Below, piece by piece: positions 8,821 to 18,719 of a DNA stretch of 64,000 nucleotides. Position 1 is the stretch's first letter. Every line of letters starts with the position of its first letter. Below the pieces are notes generated by a model. The model was not told where the DNA came from and did no database searches. It saw nothing but the letters and a program-made list of their open reading frames with translations. Position numbers and translations under genes: made by a program. This stretch comes from an uncultured Methylocystaceae bacterium (GTDB lineage Bacteria > Pseudomonadota > Alphaproteobacteria > Rhizobiales > Beijerinckiaceae): assembly GCA_937870755.1 (NCBI GenBank), contig CALMZV010000028.1, positions 146,396 through 210,395 of the forward strand, given 5' to 3'.

Positions 8821-8898
8821 GATTCCCGATCGCGTGAAGAGAACGCGTCGGGATTCAACTGGAGCATCGCTTTTCGGTCCATCAGACGCGAAAACGAT
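8821..8898. repeat. Two adjacent hairpin-forming palindromes between the convergent kinase and dnaA genes
   Basis: Two imperfect inverted repeats stand side by side. The first pairs GATTCCCGATCGCGT (8821-8835) with ACGCGTCGGGATTC (8843-8856). The second pairs ATCGCTTTTCG (8866-8876) with CGAAAACGAT (8889-8898), ending exactly at the dnaA stop codon. GAGCGCTTTCGAGCG just before them (about 8803-8817) adds a third short palindrome. The layout could act as a bidirectional terminator for the convergent genes. From memory, similar GAGCGCTTTCGAGCG-type palindromes recur in intergenic regions of Rhizobiales; within this window no second copy was noticed. Confidence 0.5.
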
Positions 8899-10389
8899 CT
8901 AGAGTTCCGTCAGCATCCGCTTCAAGAACTCGATATCCTGCGCAAGCGTCCGGTCGCTGGTCGAAAGCCCTTCGATCTTGCGCACGGCGTGAAGCACGGT
9001 CGTATGGTCGCGGCCACCGAAACGGCGCCCGATTTCCGGCAACGATCGCAAGGTCAGGACTTTGGAAAGAAACATGGCGATCTGCCGCGGGCGCACGACG
9101 GATGCGGTCCGGCGCGACGACAGAAGATCGGCGCGAGAAACATTGTAATGGCTGGCGACGAGTTTCTGGATGTCCTCGATCCGCACCTTCTTGGGATCGC
9201 GGGTGCGCACCAGATCGCGAATGGCGGCTTCCGCGGTTTCGATTGTCAGCGGCGCGCCCGACAGGGTCACGCGCGCCACCAGTCGGTTGACGGCGCCTTC
9301 GAGATCGCGGCCATTCGTGTCGATCGCGCGGGCGACATAGCGCAAGACGGAATCGGACGCTTCGAAGCCGGGCAGCTGGCTTTTCGCGGCCGCAACGCGG
9401 GCGGCGAGAATCGACAACCGCAAATTTTCGTCGAGCGCGCCGATTTCGAGGCATAGACCGCCCGTCAAACGCGAACGCACGCGCTCATCCAGCGATTCCA
9501 GATCGATCGGCGGACGATCGGCCGCGACGATCACCTGACGACCCGCGTCCAGCAGCGAATTCAGCACATGGCCGAACTCGCTCTGAATGATCTTGCCGCT
9601 GAGGAACTGCACGTCGTCCACCACCAGAATATCGATAGTTCGCAGCGCCTCCTTGAAGGCGACGGCGTTCTGGGCCTTCAGAGAATTGACGAATCCGTAC
9701 ATGAACTTTTCCGCCGTCAGATAGACGACGTTGCGCCCTGTCGCGATCGTGGCCTGCGCGACGGCCTGCGCCAGATGCGTCTTTCCGAGACCGACATTGG
9801 CATGCAGATAGAGCGGATTGAACAGCACCGGATCAGTCGAGGCGGCCTCGACAATACGCCGACAGGCCGCATGCGCGAGCTGGTTCGACGGTCCGACCCT
9901 GAATGTGTCGAAGGTCATGCGTCGGTCGAGCGGCGATCCCGCCATCATCGGCCGGTCGGCATGCGCGGCCGGCGATGCGACGCCCTTCGGGAAGCTCCTG
10001 CGCGCCAGTGCGGTCGCCGGTGTTTCGGCGCGCGCCTGTACGGGCTCATGTTCGCCGGAGTCGTTGCGCACGACGGCCATCGGCCGAACCGCGCTTCGCA
10101 CATGAATGGCGATCGTTTCGACACCGGCGATTTCGGCGGCCAGCGCGGCGCGAATGCGGTCGACGTAATGGGTCTGGATCCAGCTCTTTAGAAATTTGGT
10201 CGGCACCGACAAGTGCGCCGTGCGGCTTTCGATGCGGTCGAGCTCGATCCGAGCAAACCAGGAATCGAATTTTGCGTCGCCGAGTTCGCCGCGCAATCGC
10301 CTGCAAACCTGAGTCCAGCAACGTTGCGGATCGATTGAGGCATTGGCGTCTTGGGAAACGGTCGTGATGGGATGCGCCGTAATTTTCAT
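8899..10389 (-). CDS. dnaA: Chromosomal replication initiator protein DnaA
   Basis: AAA+ ATPase that binds DnaA boxes and melts oriC. Domain I covers about residues 20-100 (WTQVCRRLRGELGDAKFDSW); a variable linker follows; the ATPase core has Walker A NVGLGKTHLAQAV near 205 and Walker B ILVVDDVQFLSGK near 265; domain IV at the C-terminus carries the DNA-binding signature GGRDHTTVLHAVRKIE near 465. The 496-residue length is normal. The ATG is preceded by only a weak AAGAAA ribosome site. It is transcribed away from rpsT, separated by a long gene-free gap that probably carries its regulation. Confidence 0.97.
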   Translation of the reverse strand: MKITAHPITTVSQDANASIDPQRCWTQVCRRLRGELGDAKFDSWFARIELDRIESRTAHLSVPTKFLKSWIQTHYVDRIRAALAAEIAGVETIAIHVRSAVRPMAVVRNDSGEHEPVQARAETPATALARRSFPKGVASPAAHADRPMMAGSPLDRRMTFDTFRVGPSNQLAHAACRRIVEAASTDPVLFNPLYLHANVGLGKTHLAQAVAQATIATGRNVVYLTAEKFMYGFVNSLKAQNAVAFKEALRTIDILVVDDVQFLSGKIIQSEFGHVLNSLLDAGRQVIVAADRPPIDLESLDERVRSRLTGGLCLEIGALDENLRLSILAARVAAAKSQLPGFEASDSVLRYVARAIDTNGRDLEGAVNRLVARVTLSGAPLTIETAEAAIRDLVRTRDPKKVRIEDIQKLVASHYNVSRADLLSSRRTASVVRPRQIAMFLSKVLTLRSLPEIGRRFGGRDHTTVLHAVRKIEGLSTSDRTLAQDIEFLKRMLTEL

Positions 10390-11124
10390 CGTGATTTCTT
10401 ATTGTTCTGGGGTCGAAAAATGACGCGCTCGTTGGCGAGTCGCGGTCGCCTGAAATTTGTCCTGACTGGAAATCGTCGCAGCGCGCTAGCGACTTCGGTG
10501 GATGCCCCACGCGCCCGATCTTTCGATCCGGGCGTTGTTGGAGCCGACGGCCGCGTTGTGGAAATGAAAGCGAAGTCGCACGGCAATAACCCCCGATCAT
10601 CGCCGACGATGGTCGGCGACGCCTGTTCATTCAATTTTTGTGAACGCAATCGCCGCCATTGCGACTCGACGCATACACCCGAGTCGGATTGGAAGCGTGA
10701 AGTTCTTAAGACGTCGAACGGCGAACCATGCACGCTGTCAGCAACGAGGAGAACGCACCATCTACCGCGCCACATCTGATTTTTGATGATGACGAAACCG
10801 TAATGTCGACGCCGCTGCGCGGCAAGATTTTTGGTTGATGGCGGCGCGAACCGTTTTTCGACACCGCGCCACGTGGGCGGCGACCTTGCGTCAACGACCT
10901 GATTCCGCGTGGAATGTCGTGGGATTTCGTCGATCAGGTGTGAACTGTTCAGCGCGCGGCTCAACGCATCGAATGAATGGAGTCAAGTCACGCATCCGGG
11001 CGCGCCCGCACGCCTTGCGCCGCAAATCGTTGAATCGTTTTGCAATCATCTGCGCGGCCGAAAAGCGCTCGCGAAAAAAATATTACGGTTGCACGACAGA
11101 GACTCGCAGCGTGCGCCGCGCAAC
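10390..11124 (-). promoter_or_regulatory. Gene-free region upstream of dnaA, rich in GANTC sites
   Basis: No credible gene was found in these 735 bases on either strand. Seen: six GANTC sites (starting at 10663, 10681, 10901, 10980, 11032, 11101) against about three expected by chance at equal base frequencies; a perfect 8-bp stem TCGCCGAC/GTCGGCGA with a 4-base loop at 10600-10619; one near-match to an inverted DnaA box (TGTGGAAAT, 10557-10565, 8 of 9); and AT-rich patches near 10776-10805. In Caulobacter, GANTC methylation by CcrM modulates dnaA expression, so a similar control is plausible here. A role in replication start itself is not excluded. The dnaA promoter could not be placed. Confidence 0.5.
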
Positions 11125-11147
11125 AAAAAAGCCGGGCATGGCCCGGC
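11125..11147 (-). terminator. Rho-independent terminator of rpsT
   Basis: On the minus strand GCCGGGC pairs with GCCCGGC across a 3-base loop (11131-11147), followed directly by a run of six T residues (11125-11130 as A on the plus strand). It lies 40 bases after the rpsT stop codon and fits a classical intrinsic terminator. Confidence 0.9.
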
Positions 11148-11186
11148 TCTCTCGTTCGAAAGTCGCATTCGCGTCGTGCGGCGCGC

Positions 11187-11453
11187 TCAGCTCGCAAGAG
11201 CGCGCACGCGCGCGCTCAGGCGCGATATCTTTCGCGAAGCGGTGTTCTTGTGCACGACGCCCTTCTGCGAGGCGCGCATCAGGACCGGTTGGGCCTCCGC
11301 GAGGGCAGCGGTCGCAGCTGCGGAATCGCCGGACGCGATCGCTTCCTCGACCCTGCGCAGGAACGTGCGCATCTGGCTGCGGCGGGCTCGACGCACGGCG
11401 GTGCGGCGGGCGATCTTGCGCACGGCCTTCTTTGCCGAACTCGTATTCGCCAT
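11187..11453 (-). CDS. rpsT: 30S ribosomal protein S20
   Basis: Primary 16S-rRNA-binding protein of the small subunit. The 88-residue product starts [18 protein letters not shown] and is helical and strongly basic, with the typical C-terminal [20 protein letters not shown]. An in-frame ATG 18 codons further up was rejected because S20 begins at the chosen methionine and the AGGAAGAT ribosome site lies just before it. The rpsT-dnaA neighbourhood is standard in Rhizobiales. A clear terminator follows. Confidence 0.96.
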   Translation of the reverse strand: MANTSSAKKAVRKIARRTAVRRARRSQMRTFLRRVEEAIASGDSAAATAALAEAQPVLMRASQKGVVHKNTASRKISRLSARVRALAS

Positions 11454-11505
11454 GACATCTTCCTCAAAGCGGCGAGCTTCGGAAACGGGAAGCCGCCGGG
11501 ATTCC

Positions 11506-11542
11506 AAAAAATCGGGCGCCCGGCTCCATAGGGGGCCGGGCG
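11506..11542 (-). terminator. Terminator-like hairpin after the enoyl-CoA hydratase gene
   Basis: CGCCCGGC (11517-11524) pairs with GCCGGGCG (11535-11542) across a 10-base loop. Read on the minus strand, six T residues (11506-11511) follow within 5 bases. It lies between the enoyl-CoA hydratase stop at 11602 and the rpsT start at 11453, so it probably insulates rpsT from upstream transcription; being close to rpsT it could also form in the rpsT leader. Confidence 0.7.
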
Positions 11543-11601
11543 ATCGAGGGCTTATAGAGGAGGAGCCTTGCGGCCGTCAACTTGCTGCGGGGCGCCGGCG
11601 C

Positions 11602-12375
11602 TCAGCGGTTGCGGAAAATCGGCTTCCGCTTCTCGATGAAGGCGGTCATGCCCTCGGACTGGTCGTCCAGCGAGAACATCGAATGGAAAACACGCCGTTC
11701 GAACCGGATACCCTCGGTCAGGGTGGTCTCGTAAGACCGGTTGACGGTTTCCTTCGTCATCATGACGACCGGAAGCGACATTTCCGCGATCGTCCGCGCC
11801 GCCTTCAGCGCTTCCTCGATCAGGGCGTCGGCCGGCACGACCCGCGAGACGAGCCCCGACCGTTCGGCTTCGGCCGCGTCCATCATGCGACCCGTCAGGC
11901 ACATGTCCATGGCCTTGGACTTGCCCACGAACCGCGTGAGACGCTGCGTGCCGCCGACTCCGGGCATGACTCCGAGCTTGATCTCCGGCTGGCCGAATTT
12001 CGCCGTGTCGGCGGCGATGATGAAATCGCACATCATGGCCAGTTCGCAGCCGCCCCCGAGCGCGAAACCCGCGACGGCGGCGATGATCGGCTTGCGCACC
12101 CGCGAGACCTGCTCCCAGCTGGTGATGAAGTCGCCAAGATAGACGTCCATGTAGGACTTGGTCTGCATCTCCTTGATGTCTGCGCCCGCGGCGAACGCCT
12201 TGGCCGAGCCCGTGATCACGATGCATCCGATGCCGGCGTCCGCCTCGAAGGCGGTCAGCGCCGCGTTCAATTCGGCGATCAGCTCGGAATTGAGCGCGTT
12301 GAGAGCCTGAGGCCGGTTCAGCCGGACGAGTCCGACCGCCTCATGCGTTTCGACCAGAATATTCGAATAGGACAA
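11602..12375 (-). CDS. Enoyl-CoA hydratase (crotonase family)
   Basis: Hydrates trans-2-enoyl-CoA in fatty-acid beta-oxidation or related CoA-thioester pathways. Both catalytic glutamates are visible: [11 protein letters not shown] near residue 108-118 and [15 protein letters not shown] near 130. The oxyanion-hole segment [11 protein letters not shown] (near 60) and VAGFALGGG (near 100) are intact. Length of 257 residues is normal and the sequence is close to short-chain enoyl-CoA hydratases of the FadB1/PaaF type. Its place between rpsT and cysK or mutM is a conserved Rhizobiales arrangement with no obvious link to DNA replication. Confidence 0.92.
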   Translation of the reverse strand: MSYSNILVETHEAVGLVRLNRPQALNALNSELIAELNAALTAFEADAGIGCIVITGSAKAFAAGADIKEMQTKSYMDVYLGDFITSWEQVSRVRKPIIAAVAGFALGGGCELAMMCDFIIAADTAKFGQPEIKLGVMPGVGGTQRLTRFVGKSKAMDMCLTGRMMDAAEAERSGLVSRVVPADALIEEALKAARTIAEMSLPVVMMTKETVNRSYETTLTEGIRFERRVFHSMFSLDDQSEGMTAFIEKRKPIFRNR

Positions 12376-12402
12376 GGTTCCCTCCCCGGATCGGCCGCCA
12401 AA

Positions 12403-12425
12403 GAAAAAGCCGCACTGTGTGCGGC
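12403..12425 (-). terminator. Rho-independent terminator of cysK
   Basis: GCCGCAC (12409-12415) pairs with GTGCGGC (12419-12425) around a 3-base loop. On the minus strand the stem is followed by TTTTTCTTT. It begins 39 bases after the cysK stop codon, between cysK and the enoyl-CoA hydratase gene. Confidence 0.88.
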
Positions 12426-12463
12426 TTCTGTAAGCATGGGCGGAACGCGGCGCAAGACGCTCG

Positions 12464-13432
12464 TCACAGCCCGTCGAACAGCGCGGTCGAAAGGTAGCGC
12501 TCGGCGAACGAGGGGATGATGATGACGATGTTCTTGCCTGCCATCTCCGGCCGCCTGGCTACTTCGAGCGCCGCGGCGATCGCCGCGCCTGACGAAATGC
12601 CGACCGGCAGGCCTTCCAGGCGCGCCGCAAGCCGCGCATATTCGAACGCCGTCTCGTTGCCGACCTTGATGACTTCGTCGATCACGGCGCGATCGAGCAC
12701 CCTCGGGACGAAACCGGCGCCGATGCCCTGAATCTTGTGCGGGCCGGGTTGTCCGCCCGAAAGGACGGGCGAGTCGACCGGCTCGACGGCGACGACACGG
12801 AATGACGGCTTGCGCTCCTTGATCACCTGACCGACGCCGGTGATGGTCCCGCCGGTGCCCACGCCCGAAATCAGCACGTCGGCCGCGCCGTTCGTGTCGT
12901 TCCAGATTTCCTCGGCTGTCGTCCGCCGATGCACGGCCGGATTGGCAGGGTTCTCGAACTGCTGGGGAATGACGGCGCCCGGCACGGTGTCCACCAGTTC
13001 CTGCGCCTTGGCGATGGCGCCCTTCATGCCCTGCGGCGCAGGCGTGAGAACGAGTTCGGCGCCCAGCAGCGCCAACATCTTGCGTCGCTCGATCGACATC
13101 GATTCCGGCATCACCAGAATGAGCCGATAGCCGCGGGCCGCCGCGACGAACGCCAGCGCGATGCCGGTGTTGCCGGACGTCGGCTCCACCAGAACGGATT
13201 TGCCGGGCGCGATGCGCCCCTCGCGCTCCATCGCCTCGATCATCGCAAGCCCGATGCGATCCTTGACGCTGGCGAGCGGATTGAAAAACTCGAGCTTGGC
13301 CAGCAGGTTCGCCTTTACGCCCTGTTCCTTGGCCAGCTTGTCGAGCCGCACCAGCGGCGTGTCGCCAATCGTTTCAGTGATCGATCCATAGATCTTGCCA
13401 CGACCGGGCCGGGCTGCGCTGGCGTCCGCCAT
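12464..13432 (-). CDS. cysK: Cysteine synthase A (O-acetylserine sulfhydrylase)
   Basis: PLP enzyme making cysteine from O-acetylserine and sulfide. [10 protein letters not shown] (about residue 50) contains the PLP lysine, [13 protein letters not shown] (about 85) the substrate loop, and [12 protein letters not shown] (about 190) the phosphate-binding glycine loop. With the chosen ATG the protein has 322 residues, the usual length; GAGGAAAC lies just before it as ribosome site. An in-frame ATG 26 codons upstream has no such site. It has its own terminator, so it is probably a single-gene unit placed between dut and the enoyl-CoA hydratase. Confidence 0.95.
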   Translation of the reverse strand: MADASAARPGRGKIYGSITETIGDTPLVRLDKLAKEQGVKANLLAKLEFFNPLASVKDRIGLAMIEAMEREGRIAPGKSVLVEPTSGNTGIALAFVAAARGYRLILVMPESMSIERRKMLALLGAELVLTPAPQGMKGAIAKAQELVDTVPGAVIPQQFENPANPAVHRRTTAEEIWNDTNGAADVLISGVGTGGTITGVGQVIKERKPSFRVVAVEPVDSPVLSGGQPGPHKIQGIGAGFVPRVLDRAVIDEVIKVGNETAFEYARLAARLEGLPVGISSGAAIAAALEVARRPEMAGKNIVIIIPSFAERYLSTALFDGL

Positions 13433-13570
13433 TGTTTCCTCACATGCGACTTCTGGCGCGCGGGCGCGCGCGGGATCGTGATTATCCGGGAAACAATCGA
13501 CGAAGTTCAATGGCGTTTTTTCAAGCGAGCGGAGAACGAACGCCTACAGGGCGCGCGCACGACGGCGATT

Positions 13571-14023
13571 TCATCCCGTGGAGCCGAATCCGCCGCCGCC
13601 GCGCCGTGTCGCCGATAGGCCGTCGTGGGCGATTTCGATTACCGCATGCGCGACCGGCGCAACGACGAGCTGGGCGATCCGGTCGCCGCGCGCAATCCGC
13701 CAGGGCTGCGCTCCGTGATTGATCAAGAGCGCCATGACCTCGCCCCGGTAGTCGCTGTCGATGGTGCCCGGCGCATTGAGCACGGTCACGCCGTGGTTCA
13801 GCGCGAGGCCGGAGCGCGGGCGCACCTGAGCTTCGAAACCCGGCGGAATATCCAGCCTCAGGCCGGTCGGGACGAGAAAGCGCGCCCCCGGCGCCACCAC
13901 GACCGGCTCGTCGATCGCCGCGACCAGATCGAGCCCGGCCGCGCCCTCGGTCTGATAGGCGGGTGCGGGCAGTCCGTGCGCGTGATCGAGAATCTCGATC
14001 CGCAAGAGCGCCGCGCCGCTCAT
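13571..14023 (-). CDS. dut: Deoxyuridine 5'-triphosphate nucleotidohydrolase (dUTPase)
   Basis: Hydrolyses dUTP to dUMP and PPi, keeping uracil out of DNA and feeding dTMP synthesis. The five trimeric-dUTPase motifs are present: [11 protein letters not shown] (motif 1, about residue 27), [11 protein letters not shown] (2, about 69), [14 protein letters not shown] (3, about 82), [10 protein letters not shown] (4, about 112) and a C-terminal [10 protein letters not shown] (5). Length 150 residues. The ATG overlaps the coaBC stop as ATGA, so dut is translated after coaBC. The frame is open far upstream inside coaBC, but that part is not dUTPase. Confidence 0.96.
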   Translation of the reverse strand: MSGAALLRIEILDHAHGLPAPAYQTEGAAGLDLVAAIDEPVVVAPGARFLVPTGLRLDIPPGFEAQVRPRSGLALNHGVTVLNAPGTIDSDYRGEVMALLINHGAQPWRIARGDRIAQLVVAPVAHAVIEIAHDGLSATRRGGGGFGSTG

Positions 14024-15285
14024 GCCTTGGCGCTTCTGAACCGCGCGGCGAAAAGATCGGCCAGCCGCGCCGCAACATCGCTCTTGAGGGTCGGCGGCCA
14101 TTCTTCCGCGCCGTCGCCGTCGACGATCACGACACGATTGCGGTCGCCGCCGAATATCGTCGGATCGCCCCCAACGTCGTTCGCGACGATGAGATCGCAT
14201 TTCTTGCGCAGCAGTTTTGCGCGCGCGTGTGCGACAAGGTTCTCGGTTTCCGCCGCAAATCCGACGACGAGCGCCGGCCGCATTTTCTTGAGTGTCGAGA
14301 CGGTCGCCAGAATGTCCGGGTTCTCGACGAGCTCGATGCGCTGTGGGCCTTTGGCGCCCTTCTTCGTCTTCTGCGACGCGACGTTCTTGGCGCGCCAGTC
14401 GGCGACAGCGGCCGCGCCGACGAAGAGGTCGGCCGGCAGAGCCTGTTCGACCGCCGCCAGCATCTGTTCGGCCGTCTGGACGCGGGCGAGCTTCACGCCG
14501 TCCGGCGCGTCCAGCGCGACAGGCCCGCTGACGAGCGTCACCTCGGCGCCGGCCGCCGCGAGCGCTGCGGCGATCGCATAGCCCTGCTTGCCGGAAGAAC
14601 GGTTGGAAATGTAGCGGACCGGGTCGAGCGGCTCCTGCGTCGGGCCGGCCGTGACGATGGCGCGCCGACCCGCGAGCGCCCGTGGCGCGCCGGGCGGCGG
14701 CGGAATAACGCGGGACCGGGCGTCGCCCGCAAGCTTTTCGAGCGCCGCGACGATGTCGAGCGGTTCGATCATGCGGCCCGGCCCGAACTCGCCGCACGCC
14801 ATGTCGCCGTCCGTGGGGCCGAGGAAAGCCGCGCCATCGGCGGCGAGTTGCGCGACGTTGCGAGCTGTCGCCGCATTGAGCCACATGCGCACGTTCATCG
14901 CCGGAACGAAAATCGGCCGCTTGTCGGTGGCCAGCAACAGCGTCGAGGCGAGATCGTTCGCAAGCCCCTGCGCGGCCTTGGCGATCAGATCGGCGGTCGC
15001 GGGCGCGACGACGACGAAATCTGCGTCGCGCGAAAGCTGAATGTGCCCCATTTCGGTTTCGTCGGTCAGCGAGAACAGATCGTCGTAGACCTTTCGGCCC
15101 GTCAGGCTGGCGAACGATAGCGGCGCCACGAATTGTTTGGCCGCTGCCGTCATCACCGCGGTGACGATCGCGCCGCGCTCGCGCAGCCTGCGGATCAGGT
15201 CGAGCGTCTTGTATGCCGCGATGCCGCCGCCGACGATCAGCAGGATGCGCTTGTCTCCGAGTTTCGAACCGGTGAAATCCTGCAT
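14020..15285 (-). CDS. coaBC: Bifunctional phosphopantothenoylcysteine decarboxylase / phosphopantothenate-cysteine ligase
   Basis: Carries out two steps of coenzyme A synthesis: ligation of cysteine to 4'-phosphopantothenate (CoaB) and decarboxylation of the product (CoaC). The N-terminal flavoprotein half shows [19 protein letters not shown] (about residue 14), [10 protein letters not shown] (about 120) and the CGEFGPGRM loop; the C-terminal ligase half starts near [20 protein letters not shown] (about 195). The ATG at MQDFTG gives 421 residues; 19 further upstream codons look non-homologous. It forms an operon with dut (4-base overlap) and lies 7 bases after ubiB. Confidence 0.95.
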   Translation of the reverse strand: MQDFTGSKLGDKRILLIVGGGIAAYKTLDLIRRLRERGAIVTAVMTAAAKQFVAPLSFASLTGRKVYDDLFSLTDETEMGHIQLSRDADFVVVAPATADLIAKAAQGLANDLASTLLLATDKRPIFVPAMNVRMWLNAATARNVAQLAADGAAFLGPTDGDMACGEFGPGRMIEPLDIVAALEKLAGDARSRVIPPPPGAPRALAGRRAIVTAGPTQEPLDPVRYISNRSSGKQGYAIAAALAAAGAEVTLVSGPVALDAPDGVKLARVQTAEQMLAAVEQALPADLFVGAAAVADWRAKNVASQKTKKGAKGPQRIELVENPDILATVSTLKKMRPALVVGFAAETENLVAHARAKLLRKKCDLIVANDVGGDPTIFGGDRNRVVIVDGDGAEEWPPTLKSDVAARLADLFAARFRSAKA

Positions 15286-15292
15286 GGCGCGC

Positions 15293-16822
15293 CTATGAGA
15301 AAATGGCGAGGACGACGACGACCACAAGAGCCCACAGAGCATATGTCATCCGCCGCGCCCATGGATCGGGCGGCGAGACGGCCGGCGTCCCAAGCGCTTC
15401 GAATTTATCGATCAGTTGGGGTGCGCGCGCAAGCATCGCGAGCGCGGCCCCGACCGTGGCGTTGGCGTCCTTCAGCTTGCCGGCCGGTCCGAGATTTTCC
15501 TCGATCCAGCCGCGCACGACGGGTTCGGCGGTCGTCCACATGTCGAGCTGCGGGTCGAACTTGCGGCCGACCCCTTCGACGACCACCATCGTTTTTTGCA
15601 GCAGCAGCAGTTCCGGCCGCGTGCGCATGTCGAACAGGCCGGTGATTTCGAACAGCAGCGTCAACAATCGCGCCATCGAAATCTGGTCCGCCCGGCGCGC
15701 ATGGATCGGCTCTCCGATCGCCCGGATAGCCTGGGTGAACTCTTCGACTGCATGGTGACGCGGCACATAGCCGGCTTCGAAATGGACGACCGCCACGCGC
15801 CGATAGTCCTTCACGATGAACCCGTAGAGGATCTCCGCCAGAAAGCGCCGCTCCTTCGTTCCCAGCCGACCCATGATGCCGAAGTCGACCGCCGCGAGGC
15901 GGCCCTCTCGATCGACGAACAGATTGCCCTGGTGCATGTCGGCGTGAAAGAAGCCGTCGCGCAGCGCCTGTCGCAGGAACGACTGGATGATCGTGCGGGC
16001 GACCTTCTTCGGATCGTGACCGGCGGCGGCCACGGCGGCGATGTCCGACAGAGGGATGCCGTCGATCCACTCGACCGTCAGCACCGCGCGCGCCGTGCGG
16101 TCCCAGTCGACGCGCGGGGTCCGGAAGTCCGGGTCGCCGGCCGTATTGGCGGAGAATTCGGAAGCCGCGGACGCCTCGAGCCGGAAATCCATTTCCAGTC
16201 GCACGGATCGCGCGACCGTTTCGACAACCTCGGTCAGCCGCAGGCGCCGCGCCTCGGCCGAGTGCTGCTCCGCGAACGCGGCCGCATGCGCCATGTCCGT
16301 CAGATCGCGGCGAAACCGCGCCTCGACGCCGGGACGCAGAATTTTCACCGCGACATCGTGTTCGCCGTCCTCGTCGCGCACGCGCGCCCGATGCACCTGT
16401 GCGATGGAGGCGGCGGCGACCGGTTCCCCGAACGTAATGAAAAGCTCGTCGATCTTCCGGCCGAACGCGGCCTCGACGATTTCGACGGCTCTGGCGCGCG
16501 CAAACGGCTCCATTCTGTCCTGGAGCAGTTCCAGATCGCGCGAGGCGCGCGCGCCGACGATGTCCGGTCGGGCCGCCAGCACCTGTCCCAGTTTGACGTA
16601 GGAGGGCCCCAGTCGCGCCATGGCGCGGGCGAGCGCTTCGCGCTGCTGCGCGGCGCCTTTGCGCGCAACGCGCCGCAACAATCCGAAGAACGGACGCAGC
16701 GGCGGCGGCAGAATCTCCGGATCGACGTCCGCGAACACCCCTTCGCGGGCGAGGATGAATCCCGCTTTCAGATAGCGCGGGCTGCGCCACAGAACCTGAA
16801 ATATCGCGCCTAGGTCGCTCAC
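15293..16822 (-). CDS. ubiB: UbiB-family ABC1 kinase-like protein for ubiquinone synthesis
   Basis: Atypical protein-kinase-like ATPase needed for aerobic ubiquinone synthesis, acting at the membrane. The invariant KxGQ motif appears in [14 protein letters not shown] (about residue 74), the ATP-binding AxxS motif in [11 protein letters not shown] (about 135), and the catalytic-loop [11 protein letters not shown] with metal-binding VDFGIMG near 290-315. One or two hydrophobic segments close the C-terminus ([14 protein letters not shown]), typical of the family. Length 509 residues. It overlaps the ubiE stop by 4 bases, so the ubiE-ubiB pair is translationally coupled. Confidence 0.94.
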   Translation of the reverse strand: MSDLGAIFQVLWRSPRYLKAGFILAREGVFADVDPEILPPPLRPFFGLLRRVARKGAAQQREALARAMARLGPSYVKLGQVLAARPDIVGARASRDLELLQDRMEPFARARAVEIVEAAFGRKIDELFITFGEPVAAASIAQVHRARVRDEDGEHDVAVKILRPGVEARFRRDLTDMAHAAAFAEQHSAEARRLRLTEVVETVARSVRLEMDFRLEASAASEFSANTAGDPDFRTPRVDWDRTARAVLTVEWIDGIPLSDIAAVAAAGHDPKKVARTIIQSFLRQALRDGFFHADMHQGNLFVDREGRLAAVDFGIMGRLGTKERRFLAEILYGFIVKDYRRVAVVHFEAGYVPRHHAVEEFTQAIRAIGEPIHARRADQISMARLLTLLFEITGLFDMRTRPELLLLQKTMVVVEGVGRKFDPQLDMWTTAEPVVRGWIEENLGPAGKLKDANATVGAALAMLARAPQLIDKFEALGTPAVSPPDPWARRMTYALWALVVVVVLAIFS

Positions 16823-17589
16823 AGGTTCCAGCCGCTGTGAATGGCGACGACGCCGCCCGTCAAGAGTTCGTACGACGCGCGCTCAAAACCGGCGGCCGCG
16901 ATCTGATCGCGGAAATCCTCGGGGCTCGGAAACGTCCGGATCGATTCCACGAGATATCGGTAGGGATGCGCGTCCCCCGTCACGACTCGGCCGAGCGGCG
17001 GCACCACGCGAAACGAAAATTGTTCATAGATGCGGTCGAGCATGGGCACGTCCACATGCGAGAACTCCAGACAAAGGAAGCGACCGCCCTTCTTCAGAAC
17101 CCTGCGCGCCTCCCGCAGCGCCACGTCCATGCGCGGCACGTTCCGGATGCCGAAGGCGATCGTGTAGACGTCGAACGATCCGTCGGCGAAGGGCAGGGCC
17201 TCAGCGTTCGCTTCGACCGTTTCGACACGCTCGCCGAGGCCCAGCCGCCCGGCGCGCGCGCGGCAGACGCGCAGCATGTCGCCGTTGATGTCGGCGACCG
17301 TCGAATGAACGTTGGCGTCCCCCGCCAGTCGGAAAGCGATATCCCCGGTGCCGCCCGCGACATCGAGATGACGCAGCACGCCGCGTCGCGCGATGCGGGC
17401 CTTGGCGACGAATACGTCTTTCCACGCCCTGTGGAGGCCAAACGACATCAGATCGTTCATCAGGTCGTAGCGATCGGCGACAGAGTGGAAGACGTCGTCG
17501 ACAAGCCCCTGCTTGTCCTCGAGCGGCACCCGGCGGAAACCAAAATCCGCTTCCTGTTTTGCGGCCCCTGTCGTGGTGTTCCGGTTCAT
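16819..17589 (-). CDS. ubiE: Ubiquinone/menaquinone C-methyltransferase
   Basis: SAM-dependent methyltransferase for the C-methylation step of ubiquinone (and menaquinone) synthesis. [17 protein letters not shown] (about residue 73) is SAM motif [19 protein letters not shown] (about 145) and the family signature [17 protein letters not shown] (about 41) are intact. Length is 256 residues. It is the first gene of the ubiE-ubiB-coaBC-dut unit, divergent from mutM across a 117-base gap that should contain both promoters; none is obvious beyond AT-rich patches near 17668-17682. Confidence 0.95.
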   Translation of the reverse strand: MNRNTTTGAAKQEADFGFRRVPLEDKQGLVDDVFHSVADRYDLMNDLMSFGLHRAWKDVFVAKARIARRGVLRHLDVAGGTGDIAFRLAGDANVHSTVADINGDMLRVCRARAGRLGLGERVETVEANAEALPFADGSFDVYTIAFGIRNVPRMDVALREARRVLKKGGRFLCLEFSHVDVPMLDRIYEQFSFRVVPPLGRVVTGDAHPYRYLVESIRTFPSPEDFRDQIAAAGFERASYELLTGGVVAIHSGWNL

Positions 17590-17706
17590 GGTTCAGCCTT
17601 CCCGAATTGGGCCGGACAATAAGACATTTTAGCCGAAAAGCGACGGCGCTTTCAGACCGCCGCCCGTTTAAGTTAAAAAGTCCGGGTTGGTCCCTTCAGC
17701 GTCGTC

Positions 17707-18588
17707 ATGCCCGAACTGCCCGAAGTCGAAACCATTCGCCGCGGTCTCGAGGCCGCGCTCGCCGGCCGGACGATCCGCGAGGTCGAGCTGCGGCGGCGCG
17801 ACCTGCGGTATCCGTTCCAGCCGGGCTTCGCCGAAATCCTCGAAAACCGAAAGATCCGCTTTTTCGAACGGCGGGCGAAATACCTCATGGCCCGCCTGGA
17901 GGGCGGGGCGACGCTCGTCATTCATCTGGGGATGAGCGGCGCCATCCGGCTCGAACTGCCCGGCCGCGCCGCCGCGACGGCGCGCCTGCATCACGAGACG
18001 ACGCGCATCGCCAGCCACGATCATGTGGTGTTCGAATTCGACGATGGCGCGCGCGCCATCTACAATGATCCCCGAAGGTTTGGGTTCATGTTCGTCGCGC
18101 GGGACGATGAGCTGGATCGGCATCCACGACTGGCGGCGCTGGGGATCGAACCGCTCGATCCTCCGCTCGACGGCAGGACGCTCGCTCAACGCCTGGCGTC
18201 GTCCGGCGCCGATCTGAAATCGGCGCTGCTCGATCAGAAGCGTATTGCGGGCCTGGGCAATATCTATGTGTGCGAGGCGCTGCACCGCGCACGATTGTCG
18301 CCGTGGCGCGCCGCTGCGACGCTTGGCGAAAACGATCGCGCGGCGCGCGGGGCTGCGCGCCGGCTCGCGATCGCGATCGGCGAAACCTTGAACGATGCGC
18401 TCGAGGCGGGCGGTTCGTCGTTGCGCGACTTCTCCTCCGCGGAAGGCAAGCCCGGATATTTCCAGCACGCGTTCCGTGTCTACGATCGAGCCGGCGCGCC
18501 GTGCGCGCGCAAGGCGTGCGACGGAATCATTCGTCGGGACGTGCGGGGCGGTCGCTCGACGTTCTATTGTCCCAAGTGTCAAAAATGA
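17707..18588 (+). CDS. mutM: Formamidopyrimidine-DNA glycosylase
   Basis: Base-excision repair enzyme removing 8-oxoguanine and formamidopyrimidines with AP-lyase activity. The mature N-terminus PELPEVETIRRGL supplies catalytic Pro2 and Glu3; Lys near residue 58 (RRAKYLMARL) and the H2TH region QKRIAGLGNIYVCEAL (about 178) follow. The C-terminal zinc finger is present, with CARKAC and a final CPKC. Length 293 residues, full. It is a single gene diverging from ubiE, the usual Rhizobiales position. Confidence 0.96.
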   Translation: MPELPEVETIRRGLEAALAGRTIREVELRRRDLRYPFQPGFAEILENRKIRFFERRAKYLMARLEGGATLVIHLGMSGAIRLELPGRAAATARLHHETTRIASHDHVVFEFDDGARAIYNDPRRFGFMFVARDDELDRHPRLAALGIEPLDPPLDGRTLAQRLASSGADLKSALLDQKRIAGLGNIYVCEALHRARLSPWRAAATLGENDRAARGAARRLAIAIGETLNDALEAGGSSLRDFSSAEGKPGYFQHAFRVYDRAGAPCARKACDGIIRRDVRGGRSTFYCPKCQK

Positions 18589-18719
18589 AACCCGGCGAAT
18601 TTCAACGTTCGAAGTGTCGCGCATCGGACGGCGACGCGTTCCATCGGCGTCCGCGCGCGCGCACAGGCCATGTCCAGGACGCATGGCGCGCAGTAGCGCA
18701 ATTTGGACAGCTCGGTTAA

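Noticed and set aside
10835..12519. Open frames in the dnaA-rpsT gap and across the enoyl-CoA hydratase gene
   Set aside because: No ribosome sites, unnatural composition, and antisense to rpsT and the hydratase. The gap is treated as regulatory.
18585..18719. Small frame after mutM starting at an ATG overlapping its stop
   Set aside because: Only 44 codons, Arg-rich, no ribosome site and no recognised motif; cannot be supported as a gene.
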